Below are positions 22,140 through 32,949 of a DNA stretch of 64,000 nt, piece after piece. Position 1 is the first letter of the stretch. Each line of letters begins with the position of its first letter. This stretch comes from Capra hircus. Taxonomy: Eukaryota > Chordata > Mammalia > Artiodactyla > Bovidae. The translations under genes and the position numbers were made by a program. Where the stretch lies: the NCBI RefSeq assembly GCF_001704415.2, contig NC_030810.1:99274315-99338314 (forward strand), written 5' to 3'. The notes under the pieces are model-generated. The model searched no databases and was not told the DNA's origin. It saw only the letters and a list, made by a program, of their open reading frames with translations.

Positions 22140-22990
22140 GCCTAAGATCACATAGATTTTCTCCTATGCTATCTTCCGGAACTTTTATAATTTAGCATGT
22201 TCCTTTTAAGTCTATGAACTATTTTGAGTTACATTTTGTGAAAAATGTAAGGTCTGTGTAAATGCACTCAGAAATTGCATGAGTGAGAGGAGGCGATTTT
22301 CTGCAGCTGTTGCTAGTGGCAAATAAGGTTATGGAACCATGAGTGTTTAGTCATGGTAACTGGCAGCCACAATCTACTTCCTAGTCACCTTTTTAGTGCT
22401 CTTCAGTGGCAATAAATATTCCACTTTTCTACGACCTGCCTCACTGCTCCTCTCCACTCTGGCATACTAAAACCTCTAGGATAGAAAGCCATTGGTCTTG
22501 CCTTCCTTGACAATTTCCTGTCCATTACTCCCTTTCTTTCAATGGAATTTTATGCTCACATCCACAAATAACTAGTAGAATGGCATTTATATGAGCCTTT
22601 CCCAAAAGCTGTAGTTTGAAATTATCCTAATGTCCATCATTTGTGACATAGTTTTATATTGGCATAATGCCAAAATTAAGGTGTGAGAAATTCAATAACA
22701 TACATATGTATCAAAAACATCATGTTGCTTGTTAATAGCTAGATAGAAAAATTATATATTCATTCACATGAACTTGAAGAAAGAAGCCTGAAGGAGTAGA
22801 CATCAGAGTTAAGCATCAGAGGATGGATATGCATCACCTGGAAAGTATCAAGGGCAATGCTTGAATGATAAAACTTTTCTGTCAATCCTGGTGACAACTA
22901 CACATTACAGTATTAAAACAGCTGCCCATTAATGATACAAACATTTTGTTCTGTAAACACAACTTAATGATTTCCTTTCAGGCCAAGAGT
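22140..22990. other. Unassigned DNA between tRNA-Gly relic and tRNA-His
   Basis: AT-rich and without a recognisable gene. It may include worn interspersed repeats that I cannot name. Confidence 0.35.
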
Positions 22991-23029
22991 TGCTTTGGCA
23001 GATACAATGCAAAAGATAAAGATAAACAC

Positions 23030-23101
23030 TGCCGTGACTCGGATTCGAACCGAGGTTGCTGCGGCCACAACGCAGAGTACTAACCACTATACGATCACGG
23101 C
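23030..23101 (-). tRNA. tRNA-His (anticodon GTG)
   Basis: This 72-nt minus-strand gene has a complete cloverleaf: acceptor GCCGTGA with TCACGGC, anticodon loop TTGTGGC giving GTG, and B box GGTTCGAATCC. It equals the vertebrate His-GTG sequence as I know it. The extra G at position -1 of mature tRNA-His is added after transcription and is not expected in the gene. On the minus strand TTTT follows (aaaa at 23011-23014). Expected to be functional. Confidence 0.96.
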
Positions 23102-23768
23102 GCGCCACTGTACAGTAGGCGAAATGCGATATTGCTCTTTTAACTTTGACAAATCCGTTCCAATTACTGTGCTGCTTTGTTGTTGGATAATTGCAGGCAC
23201 TCCTGATTCTCTCTCACATCTTCCCTCTGTTACGCCCTCTCAAATCTGTTGCATTTTTCATTTCCCCTGCGTCCAGTCCCTGTCTCCGCACGGGCTTCCA
23301 GAAGTGATCTTCGCTTTGTCCTTGCCGCCCCTGCTTCATTCCAGCCTCTTTATATTTCTGTTTTGATCAACCGTCCCCAAGCCCTCTTTCTGGCTCCCTT
23401 GGCCAGCTGAACGCAGGGAGAAAGGGGGCAACGCCAGGGGCGCAGACGGTCGAATGAAGGCAGAGCAAACTGGGAGGCAGCACAGAGTCCACTCGGGGTT
23501 CAGCTTCCCTGGGGCCCGCTCGGATCAGGTCCGTAGCGGCTCCGGGGCTCTGCATCTGCGGGGAGCGTGGCGCCAGGCGCTTCGGGGACGCTCGACTGCA
23601 CTTCTGCTTTCGGAATCGAAAATCCCCACAGGTTTCCCCGGTGTTCGGAGGCTTTGGAGCGGATATAACTGTTCGGAGAAGGACGAGTGGCTCCTCCTAG
23701 CGTGGAAGGCTTGCTTGCACTCTAAGGGAATGAGGTGGGGGAGGGGGAAGAGGACGACACCTCCAGGT

Positions 23769-23774
23769 GTCTCT

Positions 23775-23835
<61 letters not shown>

Positions 23836-23842
23836 AGGGACG
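23769..23842 (+). tRNA. tRNA-Asn (anticodon GTT)
   Basis: This 74-nt gene has an intact acceptor stem (GTCTCTG with CAGGGAC), A box TGGCGCAATCGG, anticodon loop CTGTTAA giving GTT, and T arm GGTGG-TTCAAGC-CCACC. The T loop has TTCAAGC where the usual vertebrate form is TTCGAGC. This single change falls in the B box and could lower promoter strength. TTTTT at 23851-23855 is the terminator. Its upstream flank is copied at 14150-14280, and its downstream flank matches 1-205. Confidence 0.94.
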
Positions 23843-23949
23843 TTTCCTACTTTTTCAGAATGAAAACAGGGTGCGGTTATTACTACCCTGCACATTCCCC
23901 TAAAGGTGCAGAAGTCCTCCATTACCCTTTTGTTCCCCGAATCTTATGC

Positions 23950-24150
23950 ACAACAGGAGGACATAAGCGAGGACATCACTGATCCCCACGGAAGTGCTCT
24001 GGAGGAAAACAGGTTACTTAGAATCCAGGATTCTTCATCTCATCGTTATCCTCTGGGTTCCTTTTAGCAATGAAATTTCTCCCATTGTTTGTACTAGTAT
24101 TTATTGAATCCTTCCCATCTAACTTTGAAATTCATTTGGCTCTATGCATT
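23950..24150 (+). repeat. Downstream flank of tRNA-Asn, duplicated at the left edge of the window
   Basis: Homologous to 1-205. Here no Glu gene follows at the expected distance, whereas at the left edge the same flank leads into the tRNA-Glu at 218. Confidence 0.7.
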
Positions 24151-24239
24151 TTCTGTTACAATGAATACGCATTCATCAATCTTGTGCACATATCTTATAG
24201 AACAGAGTTCTGGAAGAGCAACTGCTCTATCATAGTGTT

Positions 24240-24527
24240 TACATGGTTTTGTATATAGTTCCATTCTCTCACCTTCATTGGCCTATTAGCTATAACTGTG
24301 TTTTGTTATTTTAGCAATTGCTTTAGGCTTTACAACATACATCTGTAACTCACCACAGTCTGCCTTCAAGCCCTGTCACACCTTTTTACATTTCTCCCCT
24401 GCTGGCCTTTATGCTATTATCATGCATGTTTACTTTGCTTATGTTATAAACTCCACAATCTATCATTGTTACTTTTCTTTAAACTGTCACATGTTTTTAA
24501 AAAGGTTTAAACATTAATGATAATACC

Positions 24528-24561
<34 letters not shown>

Positions 24562-26130
24562 GTTGTATATTTCTCCCACAGATGCCATTTTCATTGTCCA
24601 TCAATTTGTGTACATCCTTATTTCCAGCTAGTGTGTTTCCTTTTTCCTGGAGGACTCTAACATTTCTTGTAGTGTGGTTCTGCTGGTGATGAAGTCTTTC
24701 AACATTTGTATGTCTGTAAAATTTTCATTTTTATCTCTCCAAGACTTTGGGAGGGGGGGCAGGGAGAAGTGTAGAATTCTACATAAACTGTTTCCCACCC
24801 CCTCCCCCCAATCCTTTAAAGATGTTATTCCACTATCATCTTCTCTTTTTTTTTTTGTAACTGTATATAGCAGAGTTTATTTTCCTATTTTTTGATTCCT
24901 TTCAAAAAGTTTTTATTTTTAAATTGGGGTATAGTTGCTTTACTACTATCTTATATCCACTGCTTCTGATGAGAAATCTGATATAATCTTTTTGTTTTCT
25001 GTCGTGCTTCTTTTGAGATTGCTTCTTTTTCAGTGGAATTGAACAGTTTAATTACAGTGTGTTAGGGTCCATTTGGTTCCTTGTTTCAGTGGGCTTATAA
25101 TTTTAATTATGATTGGAATGTTTTCTGTCATTATTTCTTCAAAAATATTTTCTTTCACGAAATTTACCCCCAGTGTTTTCAGGGACTTCGATTATATTAG
25201 ACTTTCTAAAATTGCCCTACCCTTCACTTACACATGCTATTAAATTTTTTTTTGAGTGGGAATTTCACTCTGGATATTTAAAAATTGATTGTGGCTTTGT
25301 GTTCCATTATCCTTTTTTTTTCCCCCTGCAATGTCTCATCTATTGTTAATTCTAGCTGGTGAATGTATCATCCCAGATATTATATTTTTCATCTCTGAAG
25401 TTTGGGTCTCATCTTTTGTCTATGCTCTACATCTCTCCTTAACTGGACATATGTAACACAGTCATAATAACTATTTTAAAATCCTCTCTATAATTTAAAA
25501 TCTGGTTCAGTTTGGATAGATTATTTTCCTCCTTATGGGATATGTTTTCCTGCTTCTTTGCATGCTTGGTATTCTTTGGATGCCAGATATTGTCAAAGTT
25601 TTGTTTTGGGGAAACTGGCTATTTTGGCATTCCTATATATCTTGAGATTTATTCTGGGGGACAGGTAAGTGACTTGTAACTACTTTCATGTTTTTGGACC
25701 TTGCTTTTATGATTTTTAGGTAAGTCAGTCTAGGACTGAGTGTTCCCATGAGTGAGGCAAAATTGCTGAGGTCTCTAGCCAATGGTCGAGGAATGATGAG
25801 TAGCCCAATATGGCTGGTGGGAGTGAGTAAGATTTTCTGCCCTGTGTGAGTACCAGACACAGTTCTACGATCTTTTCAGAATTTCTTTCCTTGGCATCAT
25901 GCAATTTCTCTGCAAGTAGGCTCTGATCAGAACTCTGTTTACTATTTGAGGGAGATCTTTTTCATATGTCTGGATTCTCTCTTCCATCTCTCTCATCACT
26001 GGATCTTTGTCCTATGGACTCCAGCTACTTTGCTCTCCACAGGCTCTTGGCTTTATCTTCACTATCAAGGAGCTGGCCTCAGATCTTGTTCCCCATGCCC
26101 AGTTTGCAGTCTCTCTGAAATTAGTAAGCT
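24240..26130 (-). mobile_element. Old L1 3' region
   Basis: The reverse complement of this T-rich 1.9 kb reads like an ancient mammalian L1 trailer. Plus-strand cues are catttgtatgtctgtaaaat, ttggatgccagatattgtca and atcttgagatttattctggg. An (AAT)n array lies inside. No coding capacity remains. Confidence 0.6.
24519..24560 (+). repeat. (AAT)n microsatellite
   Basis: More than ten uninterrupted AAT units follow an imperfect start. A candidate length-variable locus. Confidence 0.9.
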
Positions 26131-26615
26131 GAACCAATGGTAGGGCTCACCTTGCTTGTTTTTCATCTCTCCGTGATTTCTCTTTTTATTGCCTATTTCC
26201 AGTGTTTGGAAAGCTAGTGTTTCATGTCTTTCTCCACCCGCCCCCCCACCCCTGCCTTGGAAGCAAGGAAGAAGGGGGAGGTATTTCAAGCAAGAAGATA
26301 AATAAAATTTCTGTCACTCCACATTTGCCAGGAGCTGAAGGCATCTTTTTATGTTCCTAGTTGAGCTTCAGTAGGAGTTGTGTTTATTGATATTCCAGTG
26401 TATTGTTCCAATTTGATGAAAGATCTTTTTCTTGTCAGTATGACCAGCTTTCTATGCATCTATCTGTTCATCCAAACTGGGGAGTGGTGCCCTCCTAAGC
26501 AAGAAATACAACAGAAGGGCAATGTGGCCATTACCCACAGACACCCTACTGCATATGTTCAGCAACTAAACCTCCAAGATGTTTAGAAAGTCTTCGAACA
26601 ACTTCCAATTGTTTT

Positions 26616-27157
26616 TGTTGTAGCCAAGAGCCCTGGGAAGCAAACTCACTCAGAAGGACAGCGCGGATAGTGGAATAGAGTTTATTATACCAGTGGGTCT
26701 GAGGCAGAGATTCCGCTTTAGTAAGGGACGCCGACCAATTTTTGTGACAACTTTTTACACCCAAAGCATACGTGCCCAAGCTCACAACCCCCAAATTCTC
26801 TAAAGCCCACTCTGGACAATGTTAGTAAGAGATACAATCAGGTTACAGCCATAAATTTACATTCTAAAGTCATCTGGACATGCAGTTTAGCCTACATCAA
26901 CAATGGGTATTATTAAGATTACAGATAGTGATTGATTACATAGTGGACATTGCATTCTTTTTGGCTCCGGGAAGTCTAGGTACGGGGTCAGCCTGGTCTG
27001 GTTTCCCTGTACCAGAGAGGCCTGCTCTGCATTTTATTTCCATGGCCTCCCAATATACAGTCCAAAGTTCACCGAGAGTGTACGATGGAGTTCCCGTTCT
27101 TTTCAAAATGGAGTCAGTCCAGTCAGGGCAACTTGTTCCTTTCCCTCTGTATTTTCA
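26616..27157 (-). mobile_element. Solo LTR of an endogenous retrovirus (ERV)
   Basis: On the minus strand this 542-bp unit begins TGAAAATACAGAGGGAAAGG and ends GGGCTCTTGGCTACAACA, so it has TG...CA ends. A polyadenylation signal AATAAA lies close to an R/U5-like segment (taataaactctattccacta). No gag, pol or env sequence adjoins either side, so it looks like a solo LTR. I see no convincing target-site duplication. Non-coding. Confidence 0.7.
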
Positions 27158-27579
27158 GTAGCGACCTACGTAACTGGGTACTAGAGTGACTTGAGATTGC
27201 CTCCTGCCACGTAGCTTACCTACCGGAGTTAGGGAAACCACTGGTCTCAGACATTTGCTCCTCTTGCCTTTCCTGTGTGGATTGCCTTTTTGCCTTCATT
27301 GTATGCACACACTTTAATGACTGGGCTGCCTCCTATACCAGGGTGAATTAGCAAACTGAAAACTGTCTCCATGTGATTCCTTGACAGTGTTTGAAAAAGA
27401 AATTAGCCTACTTGAGACAAATCCTCAGAACCGAGAATCCTGCTGCTGATAATGCATCATGTGCAGACCTGAATACCAAGAATTATTGGCACACCTTCCC
27501 TTGGTTCTTCTGTTGAATCTCCGGAGCATAATTGGGCCCTTTGCCTTTATACACTAAATATGGTTCTTGGGCAATCTAT
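27158..27579. other. Unassigned DNA
   Basis: No recognised gene or repeat. Confidence 0.35.
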
Positions 27580-27612
27580 GTGCGTGTGTGTGTGCGCGCA
27601 CGTGCGCGCATG
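27580..27612. repeat. Alternating purine-pyrimidine tract (GT/GC)
   Basis: An uninterrupted alternation of tg, cg and ca dinucleotides over about 33 bp; such tracts can adopt Z-DNA. No gene start adjoins it. Confidence 0.8.
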
Positions 27613-27743
27613 CCTGAGTATGGGTATTTCTCTTTGTCTGTCCGCCTCTGTCCCTCGTACTCTAGGCTGCCCCCAATTTTACCCATTTTTCTCTCCTTCT
27701 CTTCTGTTTTCTGAGATCTCTCATTAGAATGCCTTTCATCACT

Positions 27744-27960
27744 GAACACATATTAGGGGCTTACTAAGTGCCAGGCCCTCCTCTGGGAGAGATGCTGTGT
27801 GTTGAGCAAACCCAAGACAAACCCCTGCCCTGCTGAGCCCACATCTGGAACATAGCAGAAGCATAACAGCTTGGCACTGTGTCCTTTCCAGATGTGGTCT
27901 CCCATTTCCCTCCCATGGCACTAACAGTGAAAAAGACAAGGAAAACCTAACAAAGAACAG
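27744..27960 (+). mobile_element. MIR-type SINE
   Basis: The core phrase ttactaagtgccaggccctc is diagnostic of mammal-wide MIR elements; the flanks are worn. Confidence 0.6.
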
Positions 27961-28295
27961 GAAAGAGTGACTCACAATCTAGAAGGCAGGTAACAAGAAA
28001 CACATCTGCCCACACATAAATTTTTTTTAAAATAAATAACATTTTAGGGAAAGAAGTCTCCAGTGACAGCTCCTTAATTCCTGGCACAGACGTGTGTTTT
28101 ACACTTCTTAAAATGACAGTGATGGCCATGCTCACTGACATCCCTTAAAGTACTGACACCTTCTCTTAATCTGTGACCATATGGACACTTTATAATCTAT
28201 AAAAATAATGAGGTGGTTACCCCAAAAATGGTAGGTAGAATAATCAACATAGTGGCTTCTAGAATTATGACTTAGTCTCCATTTATCATATGGTA

Positions 28296-28530
28296 TATTA
28301 TTTAGGCTTAGTTGCTCAGCTGACTCTCTGTGGCCCCATGGACAGAGAAGCTATGAACTGGAGCCCACCAGGCCTCTCTGTCCATGGAATTTCCCAGGTA
28401 ATAATACTGGAGCTGATTGCCATTTCCTGCCCCAGGGGATCTTTCCGACCCAGGGATCGAACCCTTATCTCTTGTGTCTCCTGTATTGGTAGGCGGTTTT
28501 CTTTACTGCTAGTACCATAGGAAGCCCATG
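28296..28530 (-). mobile_element. Bov-tA SINE
   Basis: Minus-strand copy: the tail (gttgctcagctgactctctg) lies on the left and the head (accataggaagccc) on the right, with a cccagggatcgaaccc box. Confidence 0.8.
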
Positions 28531-28796
28531 GTACATTTAATTTATTACAACACATATTTTAAAATTTTATAAAAAATATTTATAAGATTTACGTTTGCTT
28601 ATTGGACCAGTAAAACCAGTGTAGGAAAATCAGACAGTTCAGTGTCATTAGAATTTTGAAGAGAAAATAAATCCAAGACTTCTACAAACACTGGATTAGA
28701 GCTCTTTGCCACCAATATTTTTTTCATTATTAGAAAATCTGGACGACAACATAAAACAGCTTTTAGACTGAAGTTACTAAACTAGTGTGATGCATA

Positions 28797-28985
28797 CAGG
28801 GCTTCCCAGGTGGTGCTTAGTGGTAAAGAACCCACCTGCCAATGCAGGAGACATAAGAGATGCTGGTTCCATTTCTGGGTTGGGAAGACCCCCAGAAAAG
28901 TGCATGGCAACCCACTCCACTATTCTTACCTGTAGAATCCCCATAGGATTGCAAACAGTCAATTGCGAATATGCACACACATGAT
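28797..28985 (+). mobile_element. Bov-tA SINE
   Basis: Plus-strand head gggcttcccaggtggtgctt followed by the body (ggcaacccactccactattc); the tail is truncated. Confidence 0.8.
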
Positions 28986-29394
28986 GCATAAAAGGAGTCA
29001 TTTTTAGAAACATAACATGACAAGAACATTGTCTATGTCATTATATGTCAATTATTAGAATTCTTAAAAGTCTTTAAAAGTATTTTTTCTTTTACCTAAC
29101 ACCGACGATCACAAATTTATCCAGAGCGAAACTTTTTTCCTGAGCTAATTTTTCCCCCCTTGAGTTATGGATCACCAAGAAAGGAAGTTCAAGGAAAAAG
29201 GAGAAAACCCAACCCATGGATTCCATCCACCAGGATCCTGGAACTAGAAGTTCAGTGACTACCTCATTTTGGAGAGAGGCACAATGGATTATGTACTGCA
29301 AACCAGGTTGCCTCTCTTTGCTTGGACTCAGATTGGACCCAGGGCCAGGCCAAGGCCAGGGTGAGACGAGACTACATACCATGATCACAGGGCA

Positions 29395-30340
29395 GCCAAA
29401 CCTCTGACAGCACCAATGCAGACAACTGTGGGAAGCTCTTGAGAACTCTCCCTCTCCCTTTAATGCATTTCCCACCTGATCCCTTCATCCTCCCATCACA
29501 GGAAAGATCCTTTATCTTTCTGTCCAGTTGAAACACTTTATGCTCCCTGCAGGACAAAAAGAGCCGGGCAAGAGACAAGAGGGCTGCTGCACTTCCCAGA
29601 AGGGTTTTTCAGGAGGTGGGTAGTTCTAGCGCTCAGGCTGACCCAAGACCCCACTGCCCAGCAAGGCGACCAGGAGGAGTTCCAAGAGCAGGCAGTGCTG
29701 GAGGGATGACAGCCTAGTAGAGTTCCTACAAGCACAGGGCAAGCCTGGCCTACACTTTGGGGAGAGCAGCATAAAACACTGCCTGAAGCTTCTCTAAAGA
29801 GAAGCAGCCTAAAGAGAACAGATTTCAGGTTCCTGAAGGGGCAAGCAGGAACTCTGTGCAAGGACAAAGCCTTCCCCTAACCTTGGAGGACAGGTCCTAC
29901 AGGAGCTGGTTTTGAGGGAAAGACCAAGGGAAAGGAGCAACAGTGGCCCAACCAGTGGTCTTGAGCTGAGATGCCTGCAAGTTACTCTCAAATGATGGAG
30001 CAAATCGTGTAGATGGAGAGAGTGAGAAAGCAAACGCGGGAAAATGTTAACTGTGCAGCTGGGACAGAATATACGATATGAGGATTTCAATTTTTTTTTT
30101 GTATTTTCAAAGGTTTTATGTTTTTGTTTTCTTAATGAGTTTTTAGAACTCAAGTCCCAGGTTCTCTTTGAATGAAAACTCCATATGTGAGACACTAGGT
30201 TTCTGAAATAAAGGAAGAAAAGACTGGAGGGTAGAAGTCCTGGTGGTTCATCACATTTCTCTTCCCTGACCTGAAGGGCACCTGGCCACAGGAACCCTGC
30301 ACAGGGTCTTGCCTGTGCCTTGCAGCAAACCACCTCTGGT
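29395..30340 (+). repeat. Third copy of the outer arm segment (direct orientation, no L1, no tRNA)
   Basis: 29395-29545 aligns with 6305-6455, and 29545-30075 aligns with 6995-7460, so the 535-bp L1 present between them in arm 1 is missing here (an empty site). 30090-30340 aligns with 7980-8250. Homology stops before the point where tRNA-Glu would lie. Divergence from arm 1 looks greater than that between the two arms, but I could not measure it. Confidence 0.75.
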
Positions 30341-30379
30341 CAGAAAGAGGAAGATTTAATGCAATTTAGAGCTTTCCTG

Positions 30380-30649
30380 GGAGAAGGCAATGGCAACCCA
30401 CTCCAGTGCTCTTGCCTGGAAAATCCCATGGACGGAGGAGCCTGGTAGGCTGCAGTCCATGGGGTCACGAAGAGTCAGATATGACTGAGTGACTTCACTT
30501 TCACTTTTCACTTTCATGCATTGGAGAAGGAAATGGCAACCCACTCCAGTATTCTTGCCTGGAGAATCCCCAGGGACAGGGGAGCCTGGTGGGCTGCCGT
30601 CTATGGGGTCGCACAGAGTCGGACAAGACTGAAGCGACTTAGCAGCAGC
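30380..30649 (+). mobile_element. Bov-A2 SINE dimer with 12-bp target-site duplication
   Basis: Two Bov monomers lie in tandem with a terminal CAG tract. The perfect direct repeat agagctttcctg is at 30368-30379 and 30650-30661, indicating a young insertion. Confidence 0.92.
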
Positions 30650-30661
30650 AGAGCTTTCCTG

Positions 30662-31612
30662 ACCTGGAACTGAGTCCAGACCACAGCAGTAACAATGCCA
30701 AATTGTAGCTACCAGGCAACCAGACATTACCTTACTACCTCCTCCCTCTAATTTGGCTTTTCCAGTTGAAAACTGACAGTAAAGGTTAAATTTCTGAGAG
30801 TGGCAGAGCAGAAAAGGAGGTCAGTCCCAGTGGCCCAGGGCTGCATGCCCCTGGGCAAGGCTCCAGCCCTTGTCTGCTCAACTCCCTTCACTCTCTCTCC
30901 TGGGTGATGCTCTGGGCTCAGAGGCCAGGCCGAAAGGTGACAGGCTGGGTCCCTCCTGGTTTGGTTTTAGTGCTGTGTACAGCAGAGCCAAGGTCATGCT
31001 CTCTTTCTGAATCTCAGTTTCCTTGTTAGGTGTTCTCAGCGGGTGATGAGGGGATAGGTCTGCTTCCTGATCTCTCACCTGACTCCGGGGTGTCTCCTGA
31101 TAATGGCACATGTAAGGACTCCTTTCCATGCAATTCTAGAGCCTGAAATCCTTCATCTATGTGTCTTTGGGTTGAGCAATGGGATGTTGACAGTCTCTTA
31201 AGTTCTGTCGGGCAAACCAAGTTGTTCCACAGGTGTGCTGAGGTGGGGAAAAGCGAGTGAACTTCACAGGGAAAAGCTTCTTGGTTTTCAGAGATGAAAT
31301 GCCTCTCAGCGTGTAGAGGAGATTTAGGCACCAGATGAGAAGGTGAGGGCATTTCCAGAGGAAAGCTAACCTGAAGCTGGCTTTGTGCCCTCCTTGGACT
31401 TTCTGTGGCCTGGTCTTCAAAGCGACTCAGAGCAGACAAAGGAGGTCTGGTTCCTAGTGCTGAATAGGCTTTTAGGTAATTAGGGAATTCCTCCTGTATT
31501 TATGGGTGGGCCATAAAAGTGCAGCTGCACACGCTGCTATAATCCATCTCTCTAGCCCAGTTTTTTTTGTGTGTTTTTTCTCTTTTTTGATATGTGTATG
31601 TTGGGGGTGGTG
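30662..31612. other. Unassigned DNA with a 137-codon open frame
   Basis: A minus-strand open frame (31026-31439) of 137 codons occurs here. It is rich in Ser, Pro and His and has no domain that I can identify. I see no clear splice or promoter context and do not call it a gene. Confidence 0.3.
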
Positions 31613-31800
31613 GTGGTTTAGTCATCAAGTCGTGTCCGACTCTTGTGACCCCGTGAACTGTAGCCCGCCAGGCTCCTCTGTCCAAGTGATTTTCCAGGGA
31701 AGAATACTAGAGTAGGTAGCCATTCCCTTCGCCAGGGGATCTTCCCCATCCAGGGATCGAACCCTGGTCTCCTGCATTGCAGGCAGATTCTTTATCGACT
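31613..31800 (-). mobile_element. Bov-tA SINE
   Basis: Minus-strand Bov-tA with tail gtggtttagtcatcaagtcg and head box cagggatcgaaccctggtct. It lies just outside the inner end of arm 2. Confidence 0.85.
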
Positions 31801-31882
31801 GGGGCGGGGAGGGCGGTGGGGGAGCGGTGGGAGGGTTTAAAGGTGAAAGTAAGCTTCAGGGAGAAGAAGAAAAAGCATGTAA

Positions 31883-31954
31883 ACGTACAGCTCTGTTTTG
31901 AACCGGGACCTTTCACGTGTTAGGCGAACGTGATAACCACTACACTAGGGAAAC
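31883..31954 (-). pseudogene. tRNA-Val (AAC) pseudogene, arm 2 copy
   Basis: The minus strand starts GTTTCCCTAGTGTAGTGGTT with an intact D arm and anticodon loop CTAACAC (AAC). The T arm and 3' acceptor are disrupted: ggtcccggttcaaaacagag replaces the normal stem-loop, the B box is altered (ggttcaaaaca), and the 3' strand of the acceptor stem no longer pairs with GTTTCCC. The lesion differs from that of the arm 1 copy, so the two appear to have decayed independently. Confidence 0.8.
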
Positions 31955-32525
31955 CAGATAACTGTTGTTGTCTAATGACACATCTCAAGAACTGTACCTC
32001 TTACCACGCCTGGCCACAAACATTCTTGAAAGGAAAAGGGCTGTAGGGGCACAGGCCATCCCTCAGGTGAGGAGACTGAACTCTGGCTAAGGTTCCTCGC
32101 CTTCCCCGAAACGAGGTCCCTGGGTCCCCAACAGTCTAGCCTGGAGGTCCGGCACCCAAGGCAGGGTCTCCAGTTCCACAACTATGCATCCGAGTGTAAG
32201 GGTCGCCACTGCTGACTCGCCAGTTTCCAGAAGCCGCAGGAGCCGGGGGGTTAGATGTCAAGACTTCATCACGCTTTCACGTTCAGCAGGAAGCCCAGCA
32301 AAGGCTGACGGCTCAGGTCTTTAATCTGTTTGAAAATAGCGAGCATCAACGCCGGCAGAGCCATTCCTCCCCGCCTGTACTGAGTTCGTTTGCAGACCAG
32401 GCCCCGCCTCAAGCCGCGGAGGAGCCAGGCTCGGTCTACGCAAATCTCACGGTGGTTCATTCCTCATCGGTTGAGGTTCTTCTTTAAGGATAGCTTTGCT
32501 TTATCGTTTACAATGTCTAAAACTT

Positions 32526-32677
32526 CAAAAAAAATTAAATTAAAAAGAACTTTTTATTTTATATTGGAGTATAGCTCATTAACAATGTTGTGACAGTTTC
32601 AAGCGGACAGAAAAGGGACTCAGCTGTACTTAAATATGTATTCATTCTCCCCTAAACTCTCTTCCCATCCCGGTAAG
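32526..32677 (-). mobile_element. Short L1 3' insertion with 13-bp target-site duplication
   Basis: The reverse complement of this 152-bp piece is an artiodactyl L1 3' end (compare 37975-38155), with its A-rich tail at the left boundary. The perfect repeat atgtctaaaactt at 32513-32525 and 32678-32690 flanks it. Arm 1 lacks the insertion at the matching point near 9920, so the event postdates the duplication. Confidence 0.9.
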
Positions 32678-32949
32678 ATGTCTAAAACTTATCTGCCTTT
32701 TATAATATTCCAGTTCAACGGATCATGGAGTGCGAATCTTAACCTAGAACCACTGAGAGGTAAAGGCAATTTCCCCCAGAAAGCAGGATGGGTTTTCGTG
32801 TTCGCTTCACAGCATAACGCCAACGGGCAGAAAGCATTTCTCTTTGCTGAAAGAATTTAATGCTTTGTTGTCTGTGTGTCTCCCTGGTTTCCTTTAGAAG
32901 TTAAGCTTCACAAGCTTGGGAATGCATATGCGTTTTCTCCTGCAGTGGT

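Noticed and set aside
31026..31439. 137-codon minus-strand open frame
   Set aside because: No domain, no homologous frame elsewhere in the window and no supporting promoter or splice context.
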